NCBI RefSeq assembly: GCF_014635245.1
Contig: NZ_BMCP01000002.1
Location: 186,001 to 250,000, forward strand
Source of the DNA: Agaricicola taiwanensis
GTDB lineage: Bacteria; Pseudomonadota; Alphaproteobacteria; Rhizobiales; Methylopilaceae
DNA length: 64,000 nt
Reading direction: 5' to 3'
Shown in pieces: positions 18,445 to 27,608 of the stretch. A model generated the notes under the pieces. That model did not search any database, was not told where the DNA came from, and saw only the letters and a program-made list of their open reading frames with translations. Positions within the stretch are counted from its first letter, which is position 1. The number at the start of each line of letters is the position of its first letter. Position numbers and translations under genes: made by a program.

Positions 18445-19130
18445 GTGCCGAAGAGCCGTGTCTCGGGAGTGAATTCACCCGCCGTTTTATGGGCGAGCCG
18501 GATCGGCTCCGGCAAACGCCATCTCGGCGTGCAGGCCAGGATGAGGCCGATGGCCGAGCCGAGATCCGTGCGGTGGCCGGGCGAGATATAGACGGGCGCG
18601 ACACGGGCACGGGTGCGCAGCGCGACGCCGATATTCTCCCCGCGATCCATCAGGGGCGCGAATGAGCCCCTGGTCTCCATCACATCGCCATGGCTGCCGC
18701 AGAGGCGGGTCTTGCCGCAGCCGATGGTAGGCCGTTCCAGCCATAGACCCATATGGGCGGCGATACCCATGCGACGGGGATGGGCGATGCCCATGCCGTC
18801 GAAGATGAAGACGTCAGGTTCGCTTTCCAGTCTGCTAAAGGCCTCTTCCAGCACCGGTCCTTCGCGAAAGCTGAGGAGCCCCGGGACGTAGGGAAAGGGG
18901 GTCGGCTGTTCGGCCGTGGCCTTTTCGACGATCCGGAAGTCGGGCAGGGAGACGACCACCACAGCGGCATTGGAGACGTTGTTTTTGACGCTGACGTCCA
19001 CACCCGCCACCAGGCGGATGCGCTTGAGGTCCAGCGGCGTTGTGGTGATGAGTTCCGGCTTGAGGCGGCGTTGCAGGGCAACCGCTTCGGTGGGCGTCAC
19101 ATTCCAGCTGTGGCGTGGATAGATGCGCAT
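18441..19130 (-). CDS. nfi: endonuclease V (deoxyinosine 3' endonuclease)
   Basis: A 229-aa endonuclease V, which nicks DNA one base 3' of hypoxanthine or other deaminated bases. Key residues are in place: GVDVS with Asp45, PYVPGLLSFRE with Tyr81 and Glu90, and FDGMGIAHPRRMG with Asp111. First gene of a tightly overlapping operon with two MaoC proteins. The link to fatty-acid-type hydratases is not functional in any obvious way. Confidence 0.92.
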   Translation of the reverse strand: MRIYPRHSWNVTPTEAVALQRRLKPELITTTPLDLKRIRLVAGVDVSVKNNVSNAAVVVVSLPDFRIVEKATAEQPTPFPYVPGLLSFREGPVLEEAFSRLESEPDVFIFDGMGIAHPRRMGIAAHMGLWLERPTIGCGKTRLCGSHGDVMETRGSFAPLMDRGENIGVALRTRARVAPVYISPGHRTDLGSAIGLILACTPRWRLPEPIRLAHKTAGEFTPETRLFGT

Positions 19131-19241
19131 AAGCCAGCTTCGTCAAATTCGCGAGTCGGCTCAAGTCATCTCTCGCGCATTTGATGAAAGCTCTAGCGTC
19201 TCAGCACGAGCGCACCGGATTGCCAGAGCGGCTCTGCGGTC

Positions 19242-20339
19242 TCAGTTGGCGAAGCGGAAATGCAGGACGTCGCCATCGGCAACGACGTACTCCTTGCCCT
19301 CGAGACGCATCTTGCCGGCGTCGCGCGCGCCCTGTTCGCCTTTCAGGGCGACATAGTCATTGTAGGCGATGGTCTCGGCGCGGATGAAGCCCTTCTCGAA
19401 ATCGGTGTGAATGACGCCCGCTGCCTGCGGGGCCTTGGTGCCCTTCTCGATGGTCCAGGCACGCGTCTCCTTGGGACCCACGGTGAAATAGGTCACAAGG
19501 CCCAGGAGGTCGTAACCGGCACGGATCAGCCGGTCTAGACCGGCTTCATGAAGGCCCAGAGCCTCCAGGTATTCAGCGCGCTCTTCCTCGGGAAGAACCG
19601 CAATCTCGCTTTCGATCCTCGCGGAAATGGTCACGGCAACCGCGCCTTCAGCCTTGGCCTGCTCTTCCACGCGGGCGGAGTATTCGTTGCCCGTACCGGC
19701 CGAGGCTTCGTCGACGTTGGCCACATAGAGCACGGGCTTCGACGTCAAAAGATTGAGTCCCTCGAAGAGCTTGCGCTCATCTTCTTTGACGGCGGCCAAG
19801 CGTGCGGGTTTGCCGTCGCGCAGCAGCGGCAGCACCTTTTCGATGATGGCCATGGTTTCCTTGGCTTCCTTGTCGCCGCCGCGCGCCTTTTTCTCCAAAG
19901 CAGCCAGACGCTTCTCAAGGCTTTCCAGATCGGCCAGCATCAGTTCGGTCTCAACCGTTTCATAGTCGGCCAGGGGATCGATCTTGCCTTCGACATGGGT
20001 GATGTCGTCGTCCTCGAAACAGCGCAGCACATAGGCCACGGCATCCACCTCGCGAATGTGGGCGAGGAACTGGTTGCCCAGACCTTCGCCCTGGCTGGCG
20101 CCGCGTACGAGGCCTGCGATGTCGACGAAGGTGAGGCGGGTGGGGATGATCTCCTTGGAGCTTGCGATGCCGGCAAGCTGGTCGAGCCGCGGGTCCGGTA
20201 CCGCCACTTCGCCGACATTGGGCTCAATGGTGCAGAAGGGATAATTGGCGGCCTGAGCAGCGGCGGTCTGGGTGAGGGCGTTGAAAAGGGTCGACTTGCC
20301 CACGTTGGGCAGACCGACGATGCCGCATTTGAAACCCAT
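19242..20339 (-). CDS. ychF: redox-regulated ATPase/GTPase YchF (Obg family)
   Basis: A 365-aa P-loop protein of the Obg/YchF group. The G1 motif is GLPNVGKST (residues 9-17), G3 is DIAGLV, and a coiled-coil insertion is followed by the C-terminal TGS domain ([13 protein letters not shown] to the end, finishing DVLHFRF). YchF binds ribosomes and prefers ATP. It follows pth by 6 nt in the prs-rplY-pth-ychF order. Confidence 0.96.
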   Translation of the reverse strand: MGFKCGIVGLPNVGKSTLFNALTQTAAAQAANYPFCTIEPNVGEVAVPDPRLDQLAGIASSKEIIPTRLTFVDIAGLVRGASQGEGLGNQFLAHIREVDAVAYVLRCFEDDDITHVEGKIDPLADYETVETELMLADLESLEKRLAALEKKARGGDKEAKETMAIIEKVLPLLRDGKPARLAAVKEDERKLFEGLNLLTSKPVLYVANVDEASAGTGNEYSARVEEQAKAEGAVAVTISARIESEIAVLPEEERAEYLEALGLHEAGLDRLIRAGYDLLGLVTYFTVGPKETRAWTIEKGTKAPQAAGVIHTDFEKGFIRAETIAYNDYVALKGEQGARDAGKMRLEGKEYVVADGDVLHFRFAN

Positions 20340-20345
20340 CTGCTT

Positions 20346-20960
20346 CTACTCCGTGTCGCGCTTGCCCGGGCGCTTGGGGTTTGCGAATCCCTTGGCCTCA
20401 AGAGCGAGATGAATGGTGTTCTGAAACTTCGCGTCCTCGCCCTTGGCGAGCAACGCGGCGTTGTCGGCGATGGCATCAAGAAGCGTCTCGAGCCAGCCTT
20501 CTTCCGCCTTGGCGAAATCATTCAGCACGTAAGGGGAGACCATGGCCTTGTCACCGGGATGGCCGATGCCCAGCCTGACGCGCTTGTAGTCGTTACCCAG
20601 GTGGGCGGTGATGGACCTCAACCCGTTGTGGCCCGCATTGCCGCCCCCGGTCTTGATGCGCAACTTGGCCGGCGCAAGATCGAGCTCGTCGTGCAGCACA
20701 ACCATGTCGGACAGGCCGATCTTGAAAAAGCGGGCGGCTTCCGCAACTGACTGACCCGACAAATTCATGAAGGTGTTCGGCTTCAGGAGCAGGGTCTTCA
20801 CGCCATCCAGTGAGCCTTCGGCCGTCAGGCCCTGGAAACGCGAACGCCAGGGGCCGAACCCCTGGCGAGATGCGATACGGTCGAGGGCCATGAAGCCGAT
20901 GTTGTGGCGGTTGCCCGCATAACGGCTGCCAGGATTGCCGAGCCCCACAAGGAGGATCAT
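20346..20960 (-). CDS. pth: peptidyl-tRNA hydrolase
   Basis: A 204-aa Pth that frees tRNA from peptidyl-tRNA after drop-off. It begins [20 protein letters not shown], with the catalytic His19. [19 protein letters not shown] and AGHNGLRSI follow, then GIGHPGDK. The C-terminus has a K/R-rich tail ([10 protein letters not shown]), as is usual in this order. It sits 26 nt after rplY. Confidence 0.96.
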   Translation of the reverse strand: MILLVGLGNPGSRYAGNRHNIGFMALDRIASRQGFGPWRSRFQGLTAEGSLDGVKTLLLKPNTFMNLSGQSVAEAARFFKIGLSDMVVLHDELDLAPAKLRIKTGGGNAGHNGLRSITAHLGNDYKRVRLGIGHPGDKAMVSPYVLNDFAKAEEGWLETLLDAIADNAALLAKGEDAKFQNTIHLALEAKGFANPKRPGKRDTE

Positions 20961-20986
20961 GAGGCTCGCCTCCTGCCGTCAGACGA

Positions 20987-21625
20987 TTATTCGCCTTCAG
21001 CCTCGCCTTCGCCCTCAGGCTTGGCGGCGGCATCAGCGGCTTCATCAGCGACCGTCGGAACCGTCGGCGGGGCGATGGTGGCCACGGTGAAGTCGCGATC
21101 CTGGATCACCGGCTTGGCGTCCGCGGGCAGCTTGATCGCCGAGATGTGGATGCTGTCGCCAATCTCAGTGCCGGCCAGATCGACCTCGATGAAGTCGGGG
21201 ATCTTGTCAGCGGGGACATAGAGCTCTACGGCGTGGCGAACGACGTTGAGGACTCCGCCCTGCTTGATGCCCTTGGACTTCTCTTCGTTGATGAAGTGCA
21301 CGGGCACTTCGACGGAGATGACCGAGTTCTTGCCCACGCGCAGGAAGTCGACATGGACAAGCTTGTCCTTAACCGGATCGAGCTGGAAGTCACGGGGGAT
21401 GACGTGCTCGTTCTTGCCGCCGACGTCGATGTCGAAGATGGTGGTCATGAAGCCGCCTGCGAAGAGCAGTTTGCTGACGTCGTTCTGGTTCAGCGCGATG
21501 CCAACGGGGGCCTTCTTGTCACCATAGATGACGGCGGGAATCTTGCCTTCACGGCGCAGCGCACGTGCGGCCCCCTTGCCGCTCCGGTCGCGTGCTTCGG
21601 CCTTGAGAGCCTTGGTCTCGGACAT
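20987..21625 (-). CDS. rplY: 50S ribosomal protein L25/general stress protein Ctc
   Basis: A 212-aa long-form L25 (TL5/CTC type). The N-terminal 5S-rRNA binding domain ([20 protein letters not shown], then GKIPAVIYG) is followed by the beta-rich TL5 domain ([20 protein letters not shown]) and an acidic Ala/Glu tail. GGAGA lies 7 nt before the ATG. The leader carries a terminator-like hairpin ending directly at this ribosome site (see 21646-21661), so its synthesis may be controlled. Confidence 0.95.
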   Translation of the reverse strand: MSETKALKAEARDRSGKGAARALRREGKIPAVIYGDKKAPVGIALNQNDVSKLLFAGGFMTTIFDIDVGGKNEHVIPRDFQLDPVKDKLVHVDFLRVGKNSVISVEVPVHFINEEKSKGIKQGGVLNVVRHAVELYVPADKIPDFIEVDLAGTEIGDSIHISAIKLPADAKPVIQDRDFTVATIAPPTVPTVADEAADAAAKPEGEGEAEGE

Positions 21626-21640
21626 GGGTTATCTCCAAAT

Positions 21641-21661
21641 AAAACGGCCGCCGCAGCGGCC
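21641..21661 (-). terminator. terminator-like hairpin in the rplY leader (possible attenuator)
   Basis: On the minus strand GGCCGC-TGCG-GCGGCC (21661-21646) is followed by TTTTATTT and then GGAGATAACCC and the rplY ATG. It has the form of an intrinsic terminator but lies downstream of the rplY promoter at 21715-21743. Either it ends prs readthrough or it attenuates rplY. Confidence 0.6.
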
Positions 21662-21714
21662 TTTGAAATGCGTGGCCGGCGCACCTCCAGGGGTGTCGGA
21701 CACCGGACGGGGGC

Positions 21715-21743
21715 TCTATAACGCCAAAGCCCGAGATTGGCAA
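21715..21743 (-). promoter_or_regulatory. sigma70-type promoter of rplY-pth-ychF
   Basis: On the minus strand -35 TTGCCA (21743-21738), a 17-nt spacer and -10 TATAGA (21720-21715). It is the best consensus match I found in the window. The predicted leader is about 80 nt and holds a GGTGT-CCG-ACACC hairpin plus the terminator-like hairpin. Confidence 0.65.
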
Positions 21744-21790
21744 CGTTTAGCGCGGAAGAGCCGCGCCAAACGCGCCGGATGCTTTTCGCC

Positions 21791-22723
21791 TCAGTCGAAC
21801 AGGCTCGACACCGATTCTTCATGGGCCGTGCGCTGGATCGCTTCGCCCATCAGCGTGCCGATGGAGCAGACGCGGATGTTGCGGGCAACGCGCACCGCCT
21901 CGGTCGGCTGGATCGAGTCGGTGATCACCATTTCCTTGATCTTGGATGCGGTGATGCGGGCGACCGCGCCGCCCGAGAGGACGCCGTGGGTGAGGTAGGC
22001 GTAGACCTCGTTGGCGCCCTGAGCCAGCAGCGCATCGGCGGCATTGCAGAGCGTGCCGCCGGAATCGACGATGTCGTCAACGAGGATGCAGGTCTTGCCG
22101 GTCACGTCGCCAATGACGTTCATCACTTCGCTTTCGCCCGGGCGCTCGCGGCGCTTGTCGACGATGGCCAGCGGCGCGTCGATGCGCTTGGCGATGCCGC
22201 GGGCACGCACCACGCCGCCGACGTCAGGAGAGACGATCATGACGTTGGACAGTTCGAACCGCTCCTTGATGTCGCGCACCAGGACCGGCGAGGCATAGAG
22301 ATTGTCGACCGGAATGTCGAAGAAGCCCTGGATCTGTCCGGCATGAAGATCGAGCGTCATGACGCGGTCGGCTCCGGCACGGGTGAGCAGGTTGGCGACG
22401 AGCTTGGCCGAGATCGGCGTGCGTGGGCCGGGCTTTCGGTCCTGCCGGGCGTAGCCGAAGTAGGGCATGACGGCGGTGATGCGGCGGGCCGAGGAGCGGC
22501 GCAGGGCATCGATGATGATCAGTGTCTCCATCATATGGTCGTTGGCCGGGAAGGACGTCGACTGGATGACGAAGGCATCCGCGCCGCGCACATTCTCCTG
22601 GATTTCGACGAAGACCTCCATGTCGGCGAAGCGCCGCACGAGGCATTTGGTGAGGGGCTGCTGGAGATAGGCGGCGATCGCCTCCGCCAGCGGACGATTG
22701 GAATTGCCCGCGACGAGCTTCAT
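21791..22723 (-). CDS. prs: ribose-phosphate pyrophosphokinase
   Basis: A 310-aa PRPP synthetase. Family blocks are [18 protein letters not shown] and the PRPP loop [17 protein letters not shown]; the catalytic loop segment [13 protein letters not shown] is present. The start MKLVAGN at 22723 has GGGAG 10 nt upstream; an in-frame ATG 30 nt earlier is less likely. It makes PRPP used by apt-type enzymes and in His, Trp and nucleotide synthesis. It is followed by rplY behind a promoter. Confidence 0.96.
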   Translation of the reverse strand: MKLVAGNSNRPLAEAIAAYLQQPLTKCLVRRFADMEVFVEIQENVRGADAFVIQSTSFPANDHMMETLIIIDALRRSSARRITAVMPYFGYARQDRKPGPRTPISAKLVANLLTRAGADRVMTLDLHAGQIQGFFDIPVDNLYASPVLVRDIKERFELSNVMIVSPDVGGVVRARGIAKRIDAPLAIVDKRRERPGESEVMNVIGDVTGKTCILVDDIVDSGGTLCNAADALLAQGANEVYAYLTHGVLSGGAVARITASKIKEMVITDSIQPTEAVRVARNIRVCSIGTLMGEAIQRTAHEESVSSLFD

Positions 22724-22859
22724 GGCGGAAGGCTCCCGTTGCTGAAGCGGCATCAGCGCCTTGCTTCACTTTCGAGTTTTGATGACAGGCGGCTCTTAGC
22801 AACCTTTGCCCTCGGCCTCAACACATCGAAAGGCCAAAGCGGCAAGATGTCTACAGCCG

Positions 22860-23624
22860 TTACTCGTGCAACACGATTCCCGCCATCAGCCGTCCATAGT
22901 CCGGCTCGCCGCGATGTGTCGTGCGTCGGTAGCTGAAAAAGCGCTGCTCATCGGCATAGGTGTCCAGCGCGAGATCCTCTATTCGCCTCAAACCTGCAGC
23001 CTTGAGACGGGAGAGAATGTAGCCGGACAGGTCGAACAGGAAATGCTCCGGCTTGTCCGAAGGGATGAAGAAGAGCTGGTCATCGGCCGCGAAACGGCCC
23101 GCGAACTCGGCTCCAACCTCATAGCTCGGCTGACGGATGCAGGGACCGAGCACAGCGATGATGTCGGTCCGCGACGCGCCAAGCTCTTCCATGCGCTGGA
23201 GCGTCGCCTCCAGGATGCCGCCCACGGCACCCTTCCAGCCGGAATGTGCCGCCGCGACCACCCGGGCCTTGGGATCGGCGAACAGCACGGGCCCGCAGTC
23301 GGCCATGGAAACGGCGAGGGCCAGGCCGGGCGTCTTCGTCACCAGCGCGTCCGCCCTAGGTCTTTCGCCGTCGAAGGGTGCCTCGACGATGAGGGCATCG
23401 GCCGAATGCACCTGATAGACGGAGAGGAACGCGGTAGAGGGAACGCCGAGATGCGCGGCCATACGCCGGCGATTTTCGGCGACCGCATCCGCTGCGTCAT
23501 CGGAGCCGATGCCGCCGTTGAGGCTGGCATAGATGCCCTGCGAAATGCCGCCCTCGCGTGTGAAAAAGGCATGGCGGATGCCGGGGAGCGTGAGAGCGTT
23601 GGAGGTGAGCGGCGACAGTGTCAC
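22860..23624 (-). CDS. pgeF: purine nucleoside phosphorylase/laccase-domain protein (PgeF, YfiH family)
   Basis: A 254-aa protein of the Cu-oxidase_4 (YfiH/PgeF) family. The metal-site blocks are visible: DCGPVLFADP, AHSGWKGAVGGILEAT and LGPCIRQPSYEVG. Members were called polyphenol oxidases or peptidoglycan editing factor and act on purine nucleosides in vitro. It is third in lgt-midA-pgeF and overlaps midA by 4 nt. Confidence 0.92.
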   Translation of the reverse strand: MTLSPLTSNALTLPGIRHAFFTREGGISQGIYASLNGGIGSDDAADAVAENRRRMAAHLGVPSTAFLSVYQVHSADALIVEAPFDGERPRADALVTKTPGLALAVSMADCGPVLFADPKARVVAAAHSGWKGAVGGILEATLQRMEELGASRTDIIAVLGPCIRQPSYEVGAEFAGRFAADDQLFFIPSDKPEHFLFDLSGYILSRLKAAGLRRIEDLALDTYADEQRFFSYRRTTHRGEPDYGRLMAGIVLHE

Positions 23625-24724
23625 GGGCGAAATCTTTCCTGGTCGGTGAAGGCGGGCGGAGCCGGCAGGCCGGGCGCCGTTATCGCCATGGCTTTGAACA
23701 GATCGCCCATGCTGCGATGGCCCTGGGCGGTGATGCGGCGAAAACCGATCTCTACGCTCTCGGCCTGATCCGGCCGTGCCGAGGCTTTCAGCCTGGCGGC
23801 CCGAGCCTCCGCGCCGAGCCGCAGAAGCAGGTCGCGCTGACTGATCGGTCCGTAGGCGTGTGCGCCGGCCTCTTCGGCGGCGGCGCCGATCTGATGGAAG
23901 TCCACATGGGCGGTAAGGTCGGCCTCGCCGGGGGCGGAAAGCACGTTGGCGTAACGATGTTGGCGAACGGCCTGAAGGGTGTCGCCGGTGGCGGGACCGG
24001 CATAACCGTAATCGATCACGAGCGCGGCACCGCCGTGGCGCACCAGATGCCGTGCAATGGCCTGGATTTCGCTGCGCGCTCTCGGTAGCAATTCGATGAT
24101 CGTGCCGATCTCACTGCCGCACAGGGCCGGCGGAATTTCAGCATCGGGCACGAGCGCGCCAAAGCCGAAGGCGAGGGTGCCCCGGGCAATGGTCACAACC
24201 CGCTCGCGCCAACCGTCGGACGCGCGTCCGACCTGCCGGATGGGAAGGGCGTCAAAAAATTCATTGGCGAGGACGATGACGGGTGCCTCGGGCAGATCGG
24301 TGAAGCTGTCGTGCCAGCACACCTCGAGACCACCGGGAGAGAGGGTCGATTTCTGCGCCTTGCGCAGCGGTTCGCTGGTTTCCACGAGATGGACCCTCAG
24401 CGCCTCCCGGAACGGCGGCAGGATCTTGGCGGCGCGGGTCGCATCGGCCATGAGGGTGCCGCGCCCCGGTCCGATCTCCACAAGGTCGGCCTGGGCCGGG
24501 CGGTGCATCATGTCCCAGACGGCCGCGGACCAGAGGCCAAGGAGTTCGCCGAAGATCTGGCTGATCTCAGGCGCGGTGACGAAGTCTCCGGCCGCGCCGA
24601 GCGGATCCCGGGTGCGGTAGTAGCCGTGGTCGGGATCGGCGAGGCAAATCTCCATGTAGCGCTCGACAGTCAGCGGCCCTTGCCGGGCGATCAGGTCGCG
24701 GATCTTTGCTTCCAGCGGCGTCAT
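23621..24724 (-). CDS. class I SAM-dependent methyltransferase, MidA/NDUFAF7 family
   Basis: A 367-aa protein of COG1565. The N-terminus (GPLTVERYMEICLADPDHGY followed by YYRTRDP) and the SAM motif VEIGPGRGTLMADATRAAK identify it. The mitochondrial homologue NDUFAF7 methylates an Arg of complex I subunit NDUFS2; in bacteria the target is untested. It overlaps lgt and pgeF by 4 nt on each side, so all three are coupled. Confidence 0.9.
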   Translation of the reverse strand: MTPLEAKIRDLIARQGPLTVERYMEICLADPDHGYYRTRDPLGAAGDFVTAPEISQIFGELLGLWSAAVWDMMHRPAQADLVEIGPGRGTLMADATRAAKILPPFREALRVHLVETSEPLRKAQKSTLSPGGLEVCWHDSFTDLPEAPVIVLANEFFDALPIRQVGRASDGWRERVVTIARGTLAFGFGALVPDAEIPPALCGSEIGTIIELLPRARSEIQAIARHLVRHGGAALVIDYGYAGPATGDTLQAVRQHRYANVLSAPGEADLTAHVDFHQIGAAAEEAGAHAYGPISQRDLLLRLGAEARAARLKASARPDQAESVEIGFRRITAQGHRSMGDLFKAMAITAPGLPAPPAFTDQERFRP

Positions 24725-25536
24725 GCCGTCCGCTGCTTGACGGACGTGGTGATCAGGATGAGCCCGCCGGCCACCAGTGGCAGCGACAGGATCATGCCCA
24801 TGGTGATGACATCGGCGAAGAAGCCGATCTGCGCGTCGGGCTCGCGGAAGAACTCGCAGACGATGCGGGCAAGCCCATAGCCGAGGGCGAAGATGCCGGC
24901 GACGAGGCCGGGACGTCTGAGGCCGCCAAGGCGCACCGCCACCTGCACGATCATGAAGAGAAGCAGACCTTCCAGCGCCGCCTCATAGATCTGGCTGGGG
25001 TGACGGGGGAAAGGACCGGCGTTTGGAAAAATCACCGCCCAGGGCACATCCGAGACACGCCCCCAGAGTTCGCCGTTCACGAAATTGGCGATGCGACCGA
25101 AGAAGATGCCGATGGGCGCCACGGCGCCGATCAGGTCGAAGATCGGCAGGACCGACTGCCCACGCCGCCAGGCGAACCAGCACATTCCGGCGATGGCGCC
25201 GAGAAGGCCACCGTGGAAGGACATGCCGCCGCGCCAGACCATCAGCGCCTCCAGTGGCTGGGCGGCGTAATATTCAGCGTTGTAGAAGAAGACGTAGCCG
25301 ATGCGTCCGCCGAGCACGACGCCGAAGGCGATCAGCACCAGAAGATCGTCAAGACCGCCGGCGTCGGTTGGCGGCGTGCGGCCCCAGAGGTTCTGGCGAC
25401 CGACCATCCACCTCGCGACCAGCCAGCCGAACAGGAGGCCCGCCACATAGGCCAGGGCGTACCAGCGCACCACCAGAGGCCCGACAGAGACGGCCACGGG
25501 ATCGATCATGGGGAAGGGAATGGCGAAAATAGGCAT
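24721..25536 (-). CDS. lgt: prolipoprotein diacylglyceryl transferase
   Basis: A 271-aa inner-membrane enzyme that moves diacylglycerol from phosphatidylglycerol to the lipobox Cys of prolipoproteins, with about seven helices. The Lgt signature is RIANFVNGELWGR and the preceding RGGMSFHGGLLGA is intact. MPIFAIPFPMIDPV at 25536 is the usual Lgt N-terminus; the ATG at 25554 would add six residues, and neither has a strong ribosome site. First gene of lgt-midA-pgeF. Confidence 0.95.
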   Translation of the reverse strand: MPIFAIPFPMIDPVAVSVGPLVVRWYALAYVAGLLFGWLVARWMVGRQNLWGRTPPTDAGGLDDLLVLIAFGVVLGGRIGYVFFYNAEYYAAQPLEALMVWRGGMSFHGGLLGAIAGMCWFAWRRGQSVLPIFDLIGAVAPIGIFFGRIANFVNGELWGRVSDVPWAVIFPNAGPFPRHPSQIYEAALEGLLLFMIVQVAVRLGGLRRPGLVAGIFALGYGLARIVCEFFREPDAQIGFFADVITMGMILSLPLVAGGLILITTSVKQRTA

Positions 25537-25649
25537 GTGCGTGCGGAGACTCATGGGAGGAGACGCGGGATCTTTGATAGCTGCTCTTACTCTTGCCGCG
25601 AAGATATGCAATTCCCATCTCCCTGAGAGATCACGAGGAGATGCCAGCC

Positions 25650-25952
25650 ATGACGCAGACGCGAAGCCGCCTTTTCGACGGAATGGCGCAGTTGATGACC
25701 GATGCCGTGGGAGCCGCCGAAGGCGTGAAGCGCGAGGTCGACACCATGGTGCGCTCGCAGGCGGAAAAGATCCTGGCGGATCTTGATCTCGTTCGGCGCG
25801 AGGAGTTCGACGCGGTGCGCGACATGGCGGCCAAGGCGCGGGCCGAAAACGAAGCCCTCTCGGCGCGGCTGGAGGCTCTGGAGCAGCGCCTTGCAGCGCA
25901 GGGACCGGCAGGTGAAGCAAGTGCTCCGGCGGCTGCCGCGGACCTGGAATGA
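25650..25952 (+). CDS. ubiK: accessory factor UbiK family protein (BMFP, DUF526)
   Basis: A 100-aa protein. After MTQTRSRLFDGMAQLMTDAV an amphipathic helix leads to a C-terminal coiled coil (about residues 45-88, with heptad-like ALSARLEALEQRL) and an Ala-rich tail. UbiK helps assemble the ubiquinone synthesis complex in enterobacteria. ATG 25650 was chosen because GAGGAG lies 9 nt upstream; ATG 25641 directly abuts that site. Divergent from lgt. Confidence 0.85.
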   Translation: MTQTRSRLFDGMAQLMTDAVGAAEGVKREVDTMVRSQAEKILADLDLVRREEFDAVRDMAAKARAENEALSARLEALEQRLAAQGPAGEASAPAAAADLE

Positions 25953-26184
25953 AAAATATCGTGAACAGCGGGGTAGGCTTCTAGACTGTGGTGGCCCTGT
26001 TTACCTAAGACCCTATATATTGAGTACGTGGCGAATCGGGGGATTCTCCCAAGACGTCCCTCGGCGTTACTTGTGCGGTTGCCTGCTTGGGCCGCACCCA
26101 GGTACAGGCAGTGCAGCCATCTGGCGTCGGACGCGCTTGAAGTTTGGGCGCGCGAGAGGTCTCACCTTTCACGAGGAGACCCGA

Positions 26185-26685
26185 ATGGCTCATATCGACG
26201 TAGACATCGACCGTCTCGCTAATCCGGTCGATACCATCGAACAACTCGCAACCATCAACGATTGGAGCTTCGAGCGTTCCGGAGAAGACGATATTGCCAT
26301 CAGCGTATCGGGAACCTGGGCCGATTACAGCGTTTCCATCAGCTGGATGGATGATGTTGAATCGCTTCATATCGCCTGTTCCTTCGACCTCAAGGTGCCG
26401 GACAACCGGCAGGTCGAGGTCCTCAGGCTGCTGAACCGCATCAACGAGGGCATGTGGATCGGCCATTTCGACATCTGGAGCGAGCAGGGCTCGGTCATGT
26501 ACCGCCATTCCCTTCTCCTGTCCGGTGGGGCGGAGGCCAACGATCGCCAATGCGAGGCGTTGCTGGAAACAGCCCTTGAGGCGTGTGAACGGCATTACCA
26601 GGCCTTTCAGTTCGTGGTTTGGGCCGGGAAGACTACCGACGAGGCGCTCGCCGCCGTTCTGTTCGATACCATGGGCGAAGCATGA
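26185..26685 (+). CDS. YbjN domain-containing protein
   Basis: A 166-aa soluble acidic protein of the YbjN family (type III secretion chaperone-like fold). It begins MAHIDVDIDRLANPVDTIEQ and contains LLNRINEGMWIGHFDIW and VMYRHSLLLSGG, both typical. GAGGAGA lies 8 nt before the ATG. In relatives it is followed directly by proC; here its stop overlaps the start of a decayed proC relic (ATGA). Molecular function is not settled for the family. Confidence 0.9.
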   Translation: MAHIDVDIDRLANPVDTIEQLATINDWSFERSGEDDIAISVSGTWADYSVSISWMDDVESLHIACSFDLKVPDNRQVEVLRLLNRINEGMWIGHFDIWSEQGSVMYRHSLLLSGGAEANDRQCEALLETALEACERHYQAFQFVVWAGKTTDEALAAVLFDTMGEA

Positions 26686-26868
26686 GGCTTACCCATGGAC
26701 CGCTGCCGGCCGGCAGTCTGCTGCTGGTCGGCGCGGGCAAAATGGGCGGCCATGCAGGTGACTGGCTCCGGCTTTGGCCTTCGCCGCCGTTGAAGTCATC
26801 AATCCTTCCCCGAGGAATGGCTTCTTTCGCTGCAGGACGCGGTCGCCCGCACCTCACGTCATGATCTC
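26682..26868 (+). pseudogene. proC: proC relic (pyrroline-5-carboxylate reductase), frameshifted and truncated
   Basis: Starting at the ATG that overlaps the YbjN stop, one frame reads LLLVGAGKMGG, the N-terminal NADP-binding motif of ProC. The homology then jumps frames: a second frame reads GLAFAAVEVINPSP-like sequence (LAFAAVEVINPSP) and a third reads EEWLLSLQDAVART. Thus at least two, probably three, small indels have broken the gene. After about 190 nt it stops and the next gene begins, against about 270 codons in an intact proC. The gene order YbjN-proC-csaA is usual in this order of bacteria, which supports the identification. Any proline synthesis must use another copy or route. Confidence 0.75.
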
Positions 26869-26933
26869 CGCCCTTTGCATCTGAAGCTGACCCGCCTACC
26901 TTTGTAAGGTGACCGAAAGGCAAGGAGGACGTT

Positions 26934-27608
26934 ATGGCCCAGGCAAAGCCGACCATCCACGACAAGGCGATCGACGCGCTAATGACAGTGCTCGCCCGGC
27001 GCGACTGGGGCGAAATCTCGCTCGCCGATGTCGCTCGCGAGGCGGAGGTCTCACTGGCGGATCTGCGTGCGGCCTATCCGTCCACCGGGGCCATCCTCGG
27101 CGCTTACGTCAAACGGATCGATCTCGCAGTGCTCAAGGACGACAGTTCGGATCTCGCCGATCAGCCGGTGCGGGAGCGTCTGTTCGACCTTCTCATGCGG
27201 CGGCTCGATGCCATGGAGCCCCACAAGGCGGCAATCAGGCGCCTGCGTCGCGGATTGCGCTACGATCCCTTCGCGGCAAAGGCCTGGAATCAGCTTTCCG
27301 TCACTTCGCACCAATGGACGCTGGCCGCCGCCGGCGTGACTGAAACCGGAGCGCTGGGCGCCACCAAGGCGCAGGTGCTTGCCTGTGCGTTTTCATCGGT
27401 CCTCGATGCGTGGGCTGAGGACCTGGACCCGGGACATGACCGGACCCTGCGCATCCTGGATGAGCAGCTCGGCAGGTTGGAACGGCTTGCTGAAGCCGCC
27501 AACGGACTGCGCCAGCTGACGGCACCGCTTCGGGCCTTCTGCTGCGGCTCATCGCGCCGCGACAGGTCGGCCCCGGGTGAGGAACTGTCGGAAGCCAACG
27601 CCATATGA
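26934..27608 (+). CDS. TetR-family-like regulator (TetR/COQ9-like)
   Basis: A 224-aa protein. The first 45 residues form a TetR-like DNA-binding domain (KAIDALMTVLARRDWGEISL, then ADVAREAEVSLADLRAAYPS). The rest is helical and ends in a basic then acidic tail. The aromatic-poor first helix also resembles COQ9-type lipid-binding proteins, and I cannot separate the two. AGGAGG lies 6 nt before the ATG. It overlaps csaA by 4 nt. Confidence 0.75.
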   Translation: MAQAKPTIHDKAIDALMTVLARRDWGEISLADVAREAEVSLADLRAAYPSTGAILGAYVKRIDLAVLKDDSSDLADQPVRERLFDLLMRRLDAMEPHKAAIRRLRRGLRYDPFAAKAWNQLSVTSHQWTLAAAGVTETGALGATKAQVLACAFSSVLDAWAEDLDPGHDRTLRILDEQLGRLERLAEAANGLRQLTAPLRAFCCGSSRRDRSAPGEELSEANAI

